Source: JAVZOV01 sp049976445 (lineage in GTDB: Archaea > Thermoproteota > Thermoprotei > Gearchaeales > WAQG01). Taken from it: a stretch of 64,000 bases of DNA. Both the position numbers and the translations under genes were made by a program. The stretch covers positions 6,013 through 70,012 of the forward strand of contig JBMFIF010000003.1 of assembly GCA_049976445.1 (NCBI GenBank). Reading direction: 5' to 3'. The notes under the pieces were generated by a model. It searched no databases, was not told where the DNA came from, and saw only the letters and a program-made list of their open reading frames with translations. This document shows, in pieces, positions 35,885 to 45,090 of the stretch (its first letter is position 1; every line of letters starts with the position of its first letter).

Positions 35885-36526
35885 TTGCTAATAGGAGGAG
35901 TAGATGAAGCTGGTCGTGGTCCTGTTTTAGGACCAATGATTATTGCTTTAGTTATTTCTGATAAAAATACTTTAGAAAAATTTCGAAATTACGGTGTTAA
36001 GGATTCTAAGAAATTAAGCCCATCTAGAAGAAAGGAATTATATACTATAATAAAAAATGAGGCAAGATATGTTCTCTCGCTAAGAATTGAACCTAATGAA
36101 ATAGACGATGCTGTACTAAATGGGCATAAACTTGCTGTTCTTGAGGCTAAAAAAATTGCACAACTTATTAATATGGTTAATGAGGCCGATATTATATATA
36201 TTGATGCAGCTCACAGTAATGCTGATTATTTCTCTCATTTGATACAAGTTGATTTAATTAAAAAATTAAGAATAGTATGCGAACATAATGCTGATGAACA
36301 TTATATATCAGTTGGGGCGGCATCTATAATAGCTAAGACAGAACGAGATGAAATTATAGAAAATTTAAAACAAATTTATGGTGATTTTGGATCCGGATAT
36401 CCATCAGATCCGAGAACAATTAATTTTCTTAAACAATGGATACAGATTCACAATGATTTGCCTCCATTTGCTAGAAAAAGTTGGATAACTGTTAAAAGAT
36501 TAATGCAAACAAGTTTAGATGTATAA
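35885..36526 (+). CDS. rnhB: Ribonuclease HII
   Basis: 213 residues. GGVDEAGRGPVLGPM holds the first Asp-Glu pair, IYIDAAHSNAD the third acid, and the fourth acid comes in the helix after ASIIAKTERDE. It removes RNA from RNA-DNA hybrids and single ribonucleotides. The start is TTG 35885, six bp after deoA. Confidence 0.95.
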   Translation: MLIGGVDEAGRGPVLGPMIIALVISDKNTLEKFRNYGVKDSKKLSPSRRKELYTIIKNEARYVLSLRIEPNEIDDAVLNGHKLAVLEAKKIAQLINMVNEADIIYIDAAHSNADYFSHLIQVDLIKKLRIVCEHNADEHYISVGAASIIAKTERDEIIENLKQIYGDFGSGYPSDPRTINFLKQWIQIHNDLPPFARKSWITVKRLMQTSLDV

Positions 36527-36632
36527 TGAAATGTCAACGATTGTTTTACGATAATAAATGAATTATTCTACAAACTAACATAATTACAATACAGTTTTAT
36601 TAACCGTTGAAAAAGTATTTTTGGGATTAGAA

Positions 36633-36743
36633 ATGGGCATGGAGATTTTTCAGATAATTTTGATGGCGTTTTCGGTCATCTACATACTAAAAGAACTAGT
36701 ATCTAACCATAACCGTAAGAAAGATAACGATAACATTGTTTGA
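36633..36743 (+). CDS. Possible 36-residue membrane microprotein
   Basis: A short frame in the 261-bp gap between rnhB and the PhoU-like gene. MGMEIFQIILMAFSVIYILK would make one membrane helix, followed by a polar, charged tail (NHNRKKDNDN). A TATA-like TTTTATTAA lies about 35 bp before the ATG, which suits a leaderless message. The evidence is only the composition and layout; it could be chance. Confidence 0.35.
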   Translation: MGMEIFQIILMAFSVIYILKELVSNHNRKKDNDNIV

Positions 36744-36787
36744 AAATGTCCCAAATTTTTTTATATTAGATAATTATTTAAAAAATA

Positions 36788-37750
36788 ATGCATACTAGAA
36801 AATTGCAACAAATTGGTGGCGGCACATTATACTTGTCACTTCCAAAGGATTTAGTTAGACGTTGGAATTTAAAAAAGGGAGATGTAATAAAAATAGAAGA
36901 GACTGCGGATGGAAATATTATTCTTTATGTTAAAGAAGAAGGTATGGAGACTGAGGAATCTTACGGCATAATTAATTTAACTTCGTTAGACATAAAATCA
37001 TTGCAACGTAAGATTTTAGGAATGTATCTTCTTGGGTATAGTACGATTATTATAAAATCATTTAATGAAATCAACTCTGATATTAGGGATTTTATTAGAA
37101 AGACGTGTAGAGATTTTATTGGGCTTGAAATTATGGAAGAAACCATGAATAGTATCGTATTACAAAGTGTCATTAATATTAGTAATTTGCATCCTTACAA
37201 GCTTCTTCAGCGAGCTAGTTTAATCGCGAATAGTATATATAAGGATGCGCTAAGTAGTATAGTTTCTGGAAATGTTGCTATCGAGCGTTCTATAGCAAGA
37301 CGTGACGAAGACGTTAATAGGTTATATTTTCTAATAGTTAGAGTTCTTAGAACTGCAGCAAGAAATCATAAGATTTTAAGAAAATTTGAAATATCAGACA
37401 TTGATTTAATGGATCTTAGATTAGCGTCAAGTTTTATTGAAAATATAGGTGATATAGGTGTAGAAATTGCTTTATTATTGTCAAATGCAAAAGTCTTAAA
37501 CTATAAAAATGATATATTGAAGCTCATTAAATTTTCTGAAATTCTTTCTAAAAAGCAAGATGAAGCTGTTTCTGCATTAATTAATAAAAAAAGCGAATTA
37601 GCTGAAAATGTTGTTAATGAATTAAAGCTTGTTATTAAAGATCTGGAATATACTATCAAATCTATAAAGAATCAAACAATCGTGCGCATTGCACTTAATT
37701 TACGCAGGATTGGGCTTTCGATAATAGATATTGCTGATTTGGTACTTTAA
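36788..37750 (+). CDS. AbrB-like/PhoU-domain phosphate regulator
   Basis: 320 residues. The N-terminal ~45 residues form a swapped-hairpin AbrB fold (IGGGTLYLSLPKDLVRRWNL, KKGDVIKIEE). The rest is a helical PhoU bundle with two repeats (IARRDEDVNRLYFLIVR is a PhoU signature). Such archaeal proteins are thought to control phosphate uptake; no pst genes are adjacent. It is transcribed alone, with a TATA-like TTTTTTATATT about 30 bp ahead. Confidence 0.88.
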   Translation: MHTRKLQQIGGGTLYLSLPKDLVRRWNLKKGDVIKIEETADGNIILYVKEEGMETEESYGIINLTSLDIKSLQRKILGMYLLGYSTIIIKSFNEINSDIRDFIRKTCRDFIGLEIMEETMNSIVLQSVINISNLHPYKLLQRASLIANSIYKDALSSIVSGNVAIERSIARRDEDVNRLYFLIVRVLRTAARNHKILRKFEISDIDLMDLRLASSFIENIGDIGVEIALLLSNAKVLNYKNDILKLIKFSEILSKKQDEAVSALINKKSELAENVVNELKLVIKDLEYTIKSIKNQTIVRIALNLRRIGLSIIDIADLVL

Positions 37751-37809
37751 GATTATTAGGAAATTTTTCGATAACATTATAAATATTTTTGAAGTAAACA
37801 ATATAGGCT

Positions 37810-38892
37810 ATGACATGTAAAACAGCGTTTGTTTATCATGAAATGTATCTAAAGTATGATTTTGGTGAGTGGCATCCGTATAAGCCATATCTTTGGAAAC
37901 TTACGCTTGAAAAATTAAAAAACATAGATGTGTTTAACGATCCTAATATTTCTTTAATTGAGGCTTTTATGGCTGACGAAGATTTAATATCACTTGTTCA
38001 TACTAATGATTATATAAACTTTGTAAAGCATATGAGCAATCTTGGCTACGGTTATCTTGATTATGGAGATACACCAGCCACTAAAGGAATCTATGAAGGA
38101 GCTGCATATCGTGTTGGAGGATCTGTTATGGCTGCAAAACTCATTGCTAATGGATCATACTTACATGCATTCAATTTTGGTGGTGGACTACATCATGCTA
38201 AACCTTCTAACGCAGCAGGTTTCTGTGTGTTTAACGATATAGCAGTAGCCGTACGTTATCTTCAGAAATTATATAATTACAAGAGAATCGCTATAGTTGA
38301 TATTGATGGACATCATGGTGATGGTACCCAGGAAATATTTTATAATGAAGCAACAACTTTAAAGATCTCTCTTCATAAATATGGTTATGGATTTTATCCA
38401 GGAACTGGTTGGTATAACGAATTAGGAGCGGGCGAAGGATACGGATATACAGTAAACATACCACTAATAGGATATACAAATGATAATACATACCTTTATG
38501 CAATAAATGAAGTAGTTGTTCCATTGCTAATTTACTACAAGCCAGAAATTATAGTTATGCAGTTTGGTGCTGATGCCCATATAAATGATCCTTTAGTTGG
38601 TCTATCATTAACTACACGAACATATAGCGAAGTAGCAAAAATAATTCATAAATTAAGTCATGAAATCAGTAACGGTAAGCTCTTAATCCTCGGTGGTGGT
38701 GGATATAATCCTGATGATACTGCCAGATGTTGGGCACTTGGATTTATAGAGATATCTGGTATAAAAATAGACGAAAAAATAAAAGAAACACTTTATGATA
38801 AGATAGATGTTGAAAGCAATATTTCAAAATTTATCTATGAAATAGTTAGCGAACTGAAAAAGAAACTTCGAGAAATTCATGGAAGTTTTTAA
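37810..38892 (+). CDS. Histone-deacetylase-fold amidohydrolase (AcuC/HDAC family)
   Basis: 360 residues. His-His dyad in GGGLHHAKPSNAAGFCVFND, zinc-site VDIDGHHGDGTQEIF, MQFGADAHINDPL and the closing LGGGGYNPDDTARCW. The active site is complete, so deacetylase activity is likely. Substrates could be acetylated proteins, polyamines or acetoin; nothing in the context decides. Confidence 0.92.
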   Translation: MTCKTAFVYHEMYLKYDFGEWHPYKPYLWKLTLEKLKNIDVFNDPNISLIEAFMADEDLISLVHTNDYINFVKHMSNLGYGYLDYGDTPATKGIYEGAAYRVGGSVMAAKLIANGSYLHAFNFGGGLHHAKPSNAAGFCVFNDIAVAVRYLQKLYNYKRIAIVDIDGHHGDGTQEIFYNEATTLKISLHKYGYGFYPGTGWYNELGAGEGYGYTVNIPLIGYTNDNTYLYAINEVVVPLLIYYKPEIIVMQFGADAHINDPLVGLSLTTRTYSEVAKIIHKLSHEISNGKLLILGGGGYNPDDTARCWALGFIEISGIKIDEKIKETLYDKIDVESNISKFIYEIVSELKKKLREIHGSF

Positions 38893-39064
38893 ATTAAAAA
38901 GTTTCTACAGAACAAATTGTTACTTTCTTTTAAATTTTTAACTTATATCATTTTATGTTTACATTAAAATTATATCTGAAACACTATTTCCCATGTGAAC
39001 TGTCATTTATTTTTGTAACGTTAAGTTTAATTATTATTACAAAGATAAGAATTATGGTGATTTT

Positions 39065-40162
39065 ATGCAAGTTACAGTTTCTGTGATAAAAGCTGATGTT
39101 GGAAGCCTTGCTGGTCACCATAAAGTTACCGAGGAACAGATAGAGGTAGCTAGGTCAATTTTATCAAAGGGTGTGGAACAAAACATAATATTAGATTACT
39201 ATGTATTTAATGCAGGAGATGATCTTGAATTAGTAATGTTACATAGAAAAGGTGAGAACAATTCAGATGTTCATCAACTTGCATGGACAGCTTTTAAAGA
39301 AGTTACTGAAAGAGTTTCTAAAAAGAGAAGGCTTTATGCTGCGGGACAAGATCTTTTGTCTGATTCATTCTCAGGTAATGTCAGAGGATTAGGACCAGGT
39401 GTTGCTGAATTAGATTTTGAACTAAGACCTAGTGAACCGATAATTATTTTTGCAGCTGATAAAACTGAACCTGGAGCATGGAATTATCCTCTCTATAAAG
39501 CATTTGCTGATCCATTCAATACTGCAGGTTTAGTTATTGATCAAGCGATGCATGATGGGTTCGTTTTTCAGGTAATGGATCTTATTGAAGGTAAAGTTGT
39601 AGATTTATCTACACCAGAAGAAAGTTATTCATTATTAGGTTTAATAGGAACCACTGGTAGATATGTTATTTCTAAAGTTTGGAGAAAAGATGGTTTAGTT
39701 GCTGCGGCAGCTAGCACAACACGTTTATCTCTTATAGCAGGTAGATATGTGGGCAAGGATGATCCAGTATTAATAGTAAGGGCTCAACATGGTTTGCCTG
39801 CTGTAGGGGAGTATCTAGAGGCATTTTCATTTCCACATTTAGTAGCTGGATGGATGCGAGGTAGTCACACAGGGCCACTAATGCCAGTAGGATTAAAAGA
39901 TTCACGTTGTACAAGATTTGATGGGCCGCCTAGAGTTGTGGCTTTAGGCTTTCAAGTAACAGAAGACAAATTGATCGGGCCTGCTGATTTATTTGAAGAC
40001 GTGGCATTTGATTATAGTAGAAGACTAGCTATGGAGATTGCAGACTACATGCGACGTAATGGACCGTTTATGCCGCACAGACTTGGGCCTGAAGAAATGG
40101 AATACACCACGCTTCCAAAGATTCTAAAGAAGCTAGAATCACGATTTAGGCCAATCGAGTAA
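39065..40162 (+). CDS. Fructose-1,6-bisphosphate aldolase/phosphatase
   Basis: 365 residues of the bifunctional archaeal FBP aldolase/phosphatase (class V FBPase). Seen: VSVIKADVGSLAGHHKV (metal-binding Asp and His), YVFNAGDDLELVMLHR, FAADKTEPGAWNYPLYKAF and GWMRGSHTGPLMPVGLKD. It joins triose phosphates and removes a phosphate in one protein, committing the pathway to gluconeogenesis. It is followed after 12 bp by tpiA, so both triose-handling enzymes are co-expressed. Confidence 0.97.
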   Translation: MQVTVSVIKADVGSLAGHHKVTEEQIEVARSILSKGVEQNIILDYYVFNAGDDLELVMLHRKGENNSDVHQLAWTAFKEVTERVSKKRRLYAAGQDLLSDSFSGNVRGLGPGVAELDFELRPSEPIIIFAADKTEPGAWNYPLYKAFADPFNTAGLVIDQAMHDGFVFQVMDLIEGKVVDLSTPEESYSLLGLIGTTGRYVISKVWRKDGLVAAAASTTRLSLIAGRYVGKDDPVLIVRAQHGLPAVGEYLEAFSFPHLVAGWMRGSHTGPLMPVGLKDSRCTRFDGPPRVVALGFQVTEDKLIGPADLFEDVAFDYSRRLAMEIADYMRRNGPFMPHRLGPEEMEYTTLPKILKKLESRFRPIE

Positions 40163-40174
40163 GAGGAGCACATT

Positions 40175-40867
40175 ATGCTTTCATATCCATTAATACTAGT
40201 TAATTTTAAGAGCTATAAAGAGGCATTAGGAAATAAAGCTATTGAATTAGCTAATTATGCTCGTAAAGTTCAAGAGGAGACCGGAATTACTGTTGGAGTT
40301 GCGCCTCAGTATATTGATTTAAGGGATATATCTAAACTTGGAGTTTTTACGTTTGCACAACATGTTGATCCAATAGAACCTGGTAGTTATACTGGTCATG
40401 TAACTTTAGAATCATTGCATGATGCAGGTGTAACAGGAGTTATAATTAATCATTCAGAGCATAAAATGCTACTATCTGACATAAATTTTATTATAAAAAA
40501 AGCTAGACAATTAAAGTTAATGACAATCGTTTGTGCAGATACTATCGAGACTAGCGTAGCCGTATCTGCGTTAAAGCCTGATATTGTCGCAATAGAACCG
40601 CCAGAGCTCATAGGGACTGGCCGTGCTGTCTCAAAAGTTAGTCCCGACATTGTAAGAAATGCTGTCGCAGGAATAAGAAGTATAACTAAGGATGTTCATA
40701 TTTTATGTGGTGCTGGTATAACTAACGGAGATGATGTGTATGCAGCTATAAAACTTGGGACGGAAGGTGTACTATTAGCTTCAGGTGTTGTAAAAGCTGA
40801 AGATCCTTATAAAACATTAATGGAGATGGCCATTGCTGCTAAAAAAGCTTATGACGAAAAGCATTAA
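40175..40867 (+). CDS. tpiA: Triosephosphate isomerase (archaeal)
   Basis: 230 residues, the short archaeal TIM form. LILVNFKSYKEA (catalytic Lys), INHSEHKML (His) and AIEPPELIGTGRAVS (catalytic Glu), then GAGITNGDDV for phosphate binding. AGAGGAG precedes the ATG by 6 bp. Confidence 0.96.
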   Translation: MLSYPLILVNFKSYKEALGNKAIELANYARKVQEETGITVGVAPQYIDLRDISKLGVFTFAQHVDPIEPGSYTGHVTLESLHDAGVTGVIINHSEHKMLLSDINFIIKKARQLKLMTIVCADTIETSVAVSALKPDIVAIEPPELIGTGRAVSKVSPDIVRNAVAGIRSITKDVHILCGAGITNGDDVYAAIKLGTEGVLLASGVVKAEDPYKTLMEMAIAAKKAYDEKH

Positions 40868-40891
40868 TGATAGTTGAGACTTAATTAATTA

Positions 40892-40968
40892 GGGCCCGTA
40901 GCCGAGCATGGATTAAAGGCGTAGGCCTCCGGAGCCTATTTTCGCGGGTTCAAGTCCCGCCGGGCCCG
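40892..40968 (+). tRNA. tRNA-Arg (CCG)
   Basis: Cloverleaf with a perfect GGGCCCG/CGGGCCC acceptor stem and anticodon arm TAGGC-CTCCGGA-GCCTA (anticodon CCG). The T arm is GCGGG-TTCAAGT-CCCGC, the discriminator G. No intron is seen and CCA is not encoded. It lies 24 bp after tpiA. Confidence 0.96.
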
Positions 40969-41053
40969 TTACAATTAAAATCCTTATTCTTGGGATAAGA
41001 GACACTAATAGAGCGAGATTAAAAAAGCTTATTTATTTGTAAAGATTGAGTGT

Positions 41054-41461
41054 ATGGGGAATATAATGCAAAGAATTAAAAGGCTTAATAAGTGGTTGTC
41101 AAGGTTCGAGCGATGGATTAGTGAGAATCTTCTTTTGGCTATAGCGTATATTGCTGTTATATTAGCTCTTTTTTATGAAAGTGGATTTATACAAATTATT
41201 TCTGTTCCTACACCGTCTTTTGCTTCAGGAGGTGGCGCATTTTCGTATAATATCAACAGACAAACACAGGCTGAAGCTATAATTGTATTTATATTTCTGC
41301 TTATAGGTTTTGCTAGTACATGGACTCTTTATACATACGCATCAAGTAAAGTTCCGAGAGCATCATCAACAAGTGCTATAGTATCACTTATAATTCTGAT
41401 AATACTGTTTCTAATATTATTTCAAATAGCTTATGTAGCAGTCACATCACCAGGCGGATAA
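41054..41461 (+). CDS. Small integral membrane protein of unknown function
   Basis: 135 residues. An amphipathic basic N-terminus is followed by three membrane helices (around LLLAIAYIAVILALFYESGF, AIIVFIFLLIGFASTWTLY and IVSLIILIILFLILFQIAYV). An extracytoplasmic Ser/Gly/Asn loop lies after helix one, and the tail is short. The spacing of the last two helices recalls archaeal OST3/OST6-like proteins, but I would not assign that. Start ATG 41054 or 41066. Confidence 0.7.
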   Translation: MGNIMQRIKRLNKWLSRFERWISENLLLAIAYIAVILALFYESGFIQIISVPTPSFASGGGAFSYNINRQTQAEAIIVFIFLLIGFASTWTLYTYASSKVPRASSTSAIVSLIILIILFLILFQIAYVAVTSPGG

Positions 41462-41474
41462 TTTTTTAAGATTT

Positions 41475-42110
41475 TTAATCTTCATAAATAATTTCATAGT
41501 TTATTTGCTGTCCTTGATATCGTTCTATTGTTATCTGAGTTTTCTCTCCAATTCTCCTTAAATGTATCACGTTCTCAGACCAGAAAAGCGCAGCATTACC
41601 CATTACAGGTTCTTCATTACCTGTTTTTGGATTACGCCGTATTTGGGTTAATAATATTATAGGTACAGAATACTTTTTTGAAGCATACCCTAAAAGCATC
41701 ATAACCTTTACTGCCAGCTTCCAGATTATTAAAGGTGCATATAGATCTGAACTTATCCTATAATATTCTCCTATGTTATCGATGATTATAAGGTCATACT
41801 TTAAATAACCATTAAAAATCATTAAACTTACACGTATTTGATCCTCTATACTTTTCATTTGTATGAAATGTACTTTTGATTTATCTATCAACATATTCAT
41901 CTGATTTATTTTATAAAGAATTAGGTGCGGATGTGATGTTACTATGAGTGTAGAGTAACCACTATTCGCATTATTAATACAGAGTTTTAATGCTAAATTT
42001 AGTTTATTAGTGTTTGCTTTACCATAAATTATAGTTAAACCTATTGGTAAACCTCCATTAAGTTTTTCATCAAGCTCTTTTATACCTGTTGGTATTATTT
42101 TTTCACCCAC
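41475..42110 (-). CDS. RadA/RadB-like RecA-fold paralogue with degenerate Walker A
   Basis: 211 residues. PTGIKELDEKLNGGLPIGL is the usual entry to RecA/KaiC-type cores, and Walker B is YDLIIIDN; GNAALFWSENVIHLRR and the ending fit archaeal RadB or RadA paralogues. The P-loop reads YGKANTNKLNLAL: the Lys remains but the GKT/S turn is lost, so ATP hydrolysis is doubtful. It could be a recombination mediator, or an ArlH-like regulator given the pilus operon 1.3 kb away; I favour the former. Confidence 0.75.
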   Translation of the reverse strand: MGEKIIPTGIKELDEKLNGGLPIGLTIIYGKANTNKLNLALKLCINNANSGYSTLIVTSHPHLILYKINQMNMLIDKSKVHFIQMKSIEDQIRVSLMIFNGYLKYDLIIIDNIGEYYRISSDLYAPLIIWKLAVKVMMLLGYASKKYSVPIILLTQIRRNPKTGNEEPVMGNAALFWSENVIHLRRIGEKTQITIERYQGQQINYEIIYED

Positions 42111-42422
42111 AATTAGGTATTTTATGTTTAATTAATTAAAGTTATTTTTATTTTTTAGTATCCGTTGCATGATCTTTAGAGTTTTTCATTTCTTATAAGC
42201 AAAAGCTCCTTAACCTTAACTCTTGATCTATCATGAGAGCTTCAGGACTACAGTAACTATACCTATAGTTTGCCTTGTAATATTTATGGTCAGCAGAATT
42301 ATTTTGAACACAAATGTTTTCTTAACATGACTAGTTAACAGTAATTTATCTTTTTATAGAACTAATGTTATAAAATTCTATCGTAATTTTAAGTTGGAAT
42401 GATTGAAGTTCTAAATCTGAAT
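42111..42422. other. 312-bp gap between leftward genes
   Basis: No coding frame or RNA is apparent. The stretch includes the likely promoter of the RadA paralogue and a 16-bp inverted repeat at 42255-42270 (AACTATA-CC-TATAGTT) that could be an operator. Otherwise it is AT-rich sequence. Confidence 0.5.
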
Positions 42423-42665
42423 TTAATAATATTCTTCAACTATTCTGATTATTTTATTTGTTATCATATCTGATCGTGAAAGGGTTAATTGTGCTAATGC
42501 TTTGTCAACTGATTTACTTTGACTGATGCTGAAAACTGCATGGCATCTAGGACAGTAATATGAATCGTTATGTTTGAATTTAGGTATTATGTTTTTTACT
42601 GGTACACAGCTGCTAAATCCACATATTGGGCAACTTACTGCTTCTACAGATGTTTTTATAGACAT
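42423..42665 (-). CDS. Small zinc-ribbon protein
   Basis: 80 residues. Two cysteine pairs, SCPICGF at about residue 11 and YYCPRCHAVF at about 37, form a treble-clef or ribbon-like zinc site. They are followed by a helical tail (SVDKALAQLTLSRSDMITNK). No family is recognised. Similar single-ribbon proteins are common near transcription and translation genes, but this one stands alone. Confidence 0.65.
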   Translation of the reverse strand: MSIKTSVEAVSCPICGFSSCVPVKNIIPKFKHNDSYYCPRCHAVFSISQSKSVDKALAQLTLSRSDMITNKIIRIVEEYY

Positions 42666-42834
42666 TATTCTCTAAATGGTTTATTTCTAAATTAGGATTT
42701 AAATTGTACCGTTTTTTACAGTTTTGTATTACTTAGGTATTGCTTTAGTTATACCTAGGTTACATAGAATTATCGAATGTAATGATGTATAGAAATATTT
42801 ATAATTATTTGTAAGATAAAGAATATGATACTGC

Positions 42835-43341
42835 ATGTGGTTAAGCTTACTTTGGGCTCCGTGGAGATTTAAGTATATACTGCAGGTTAGTAAAAATAGT
42901 TCTGAATGTTTTCTTTGTGAAGCAATAAAAAATGGTGTGTCATCCCAAACATTAGTTGTTTATGAGAGTAAACATTCGTTCATAATACTTAATAGATATC
43001 CTTATAATTCTGGTCATTTAATGGTTGCGCCTATCAGACATGTTTCTCAATTGGAAGAATTAAATCATGATGAATTGGTTGATCTTATTGAAACATCTAT
43101 TATTGCTAAAAAAGCACTTGATATTTCTTATAAACCTGATGGATTTAATATAGGGTTAAATATTGGTAAAGCTGGTGGTGCTGGATTAGAGACTCATATA
43201 CACCTTCACATAGTACCACGTTGGGTTGGTGATACAAATTTTATGACGACGGTATCAGAAACTAAAGTTTTACCGGAACTTTTAGAAGATTCGTATAAAC
43301 GCATAAGTGATGCAATAAAAATTTTAACAGCTTCACATTAA
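42835..43341 (+). CDS. HIT-family nucleotide hydrolase (Ap4A phosphorylase/hydrolase-like)
   Basis: 168 residues. LWAPWRFKYI start, a CFLC zinc-type pair, NRYPYNSGHLMVAPIRH and the histidine triad THIHLHIVPRW. It matches the archaeal/bacterial HIT group that acts on dinucleotide polyphosphates or adenylated compounds. It is probably leaderless, with a TATA-like TATTTATAAT about 35 bp upstream. Confidence 0.93.
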   Translation: MWLSLLWAPWRFKYILQVSKNSSECFLCEAIKNGVSSQTLVVYESKHSFIILNRYPYNSGHLMVAPIRHVSQLEELNHDELVDLIETSIIAKKALDISYKPDGFNIGLNIGKAGGAGLETHIHLHIVPRWVGDTNFMTTVSETKVLPELLEDSYKRISDAIKILTASH

Positions 43342-43452
43342 TACATTCTTTAATCAAAGAGGAACTTGATAATAATCTTACATTATCGTAAAGTTTAGGA
43401 TTATTTTAAAAAATATTAAGAGCTAATTTTGATATTTTAAAGAGAGAAATTT

Positions 43453-45090
43453 TTACAATTGTATTTTGATGATAGGAATAATTAAGAGTGATAATAATGC
43501 TAATATAATTGTTACAATAACTAAAAATGTGCTTTTTACTGTTAAGTCTTTAGCTTTAGATATTAATAGTGAGATCCCAAATGATACTTCAATAACAATA
43601 ATCTTGATGTTGTCCATCATAACATTTAAATCGTAATATTGCATAGATTGCATCAGACTAAGGGAACTATTCCACATCATTGCGTTTATATTTGAAAGAG
43701 TATATGTTAACGTGATCATTATAGTGAGTATTATAGGTGTTAATAATGCTAAGATTTCATAGAGTTTAAGACTACTTTTTGCTTCAGCCTGACTCTCTTG
43801 AACATATATTATGTATTCACGTATTCTTTCGATAATCATAGGTGTTCCCCCACCTCGTGCATTAAGTTCTCCGATCACATACAATACGTTTTTAAATAAC
43901 CTGCTTTTGCATTTAGGAACGGTTTGATTCAGAGGTATGCCCATGTTCATTTGACTTGTTAAATCATCAAGAATATAATCAACTCTAGAACCAAATCCCC
44001 TAAGTTTAGCTATTGCTTGATCTAGTGAAATGCCAGCTTTTCTAGCATCTGTTAATGATAGTAAGAATGCCGGAAGCCAACGCTCTTCTTCATCGATTTC
44101 TTTTAATAATTTTCTTGTAGGAATATAAATTATTAATGAACTAACAAATATAGCGATACCTAACGATATCCATAGAGTAAAAAATTGAAAAATAATCATG
44201 AACGTTAAAATTCCTGCTAAAATTCCCCAAACAGGGTTTACATTTATAATATTTTTATCAGAGGGAGATGACATATCCATCAATAAAATAGACAGAATTG
44301 TGGATAATGGTATGATTATAATACCTGTTATCATTATAAATAATACTGCATTACTAGGAAACATGATTGCAGTTATTAAATTTAGAGCACTAGTAAGCAG
44401 AAATACTGAAAGCAACAATTCGCCCCAATCACTAGCATGTTTAGAATACGATATCCAGCGTTGTTTATATTTATTCAGAAATTCTTTCATTTTATCTTCT
44501 AAATATTTGCTTAACTCACCACCACTTTTTATTATGCTTGTTATTCCTAACATATAGCGTTCCCATTCTTTTGATGGATGATTCACACTGTTTGTGTCTA
44601 TTGATTCAAAAATGTTACCAAAAAATAGTATAGTATCTCTGATGATCTTTTTTGCTTCTTTACTAATGTATTGAAATTCATCACGTTCAGAAATTTCATA
44701 AAGAACATCAGCTAGTCTAACACCTAATTCACCTACTGTCGCCATAAACATTGAAAAAAGGGGGAGTTCATCACTAACACCCTTTTTCCTCATTATTATT
44801 TTACTGTATATACTAACTTCATACAATGATAATAAAATAAACGGCAATAATAGAACAAAAAGAGCAATGAAAATATTATAGTAATAAAATAATATTGAAA
44901 AGCAACAAAATGATATTATTGAAGCTAAAAATAAATTTCGCATAATGTTACGAACATAATTATTTAGATCAACATATAATAAAGCTTTGTCAATTGATCT
45001 TTTTATATGTAAATAATATTGCGTGAAGAGTTTATTTTTCATAAATTTATTCAATAAATTATCAAATAATTTATCCACTATGTTCACCAT
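43453..45090 (-). CDS. Type IV pilus membrane-platform protein (TadC/FlaJ-like, T2SF)
   Basis: 545 residues with two T2SF units. Each has a cytosolic helical bundle (one with VGELGVRLADVLYEI and SGGELSKYL, the other with DARKAGISLDQAIAKL and MNMGIPLNQTVP), flanked by membrane helices at roughly 50-90, 215-340 and 460-545. It is the inner-membrane platform on which the ATPase at 45071 works. The 20-bp overlap with that ATPase gene implies coupled translation. Confidence 0.92.
   Translation of the reverse strand: MVNIVDKLFDNLLNKFMKNKLFTQYYLHIKRSIDKALLYVDLNNYVRNIMRNLFLASIISFCCFSILFYYYNIFIALFVLLLPFILLSLYEVSIYSKIIMRKKGVSDELPLFSMFMATVGELGVRLADVLYEISERDEFQYISKEAKKIIRDTILFFGNIFESIDTNSVNHPSKEWERYMLGITSIIKSGGELSKYLEDKMKEFLNKYKQRWISYSKHASDWGELLLSVFLLTSALNLITAIMFPSNAVLFIMITGIIIIPLSTILSILLMDMSSPSDKNIINVNPVWGILAGILTFMIIFQFFTLWISLGIAIFVSSLIIYIPTRKLLKEIDEEERWLPAFLLSLTDARKAGISLDQAIAKLRGFGSRVDYILDDLTSQMNMGIPLNQTVPKCKSRLFKNVLYVIGELNARGGGTPMIIERIREYIIYVQESQAEAKSSLKLYEILALLTPIILTIMITLTYTLSNINAMMWNSSLSLMQSMQYYDLNVMMDNIKIIVIEVSFGISLLISKAKDLTVKSTFLVIVTIILALLSLLIIPIIKIQL

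Noticed and set aside
41054..41461. OST3/OST6-like oligosaccharyltransferase subunit
   Set aside because: The similarity is limited to the spacing of membrane helices; no thioredoxin domain or conserved motif.
42720..42770. Imperfect inverted repeat TTAGGTAT...ATACCTAG before the HIT gene
   Set aside because: Arms are short with a mismatch and no second copy was noticed; it is likely chance in AT-rich DNA.
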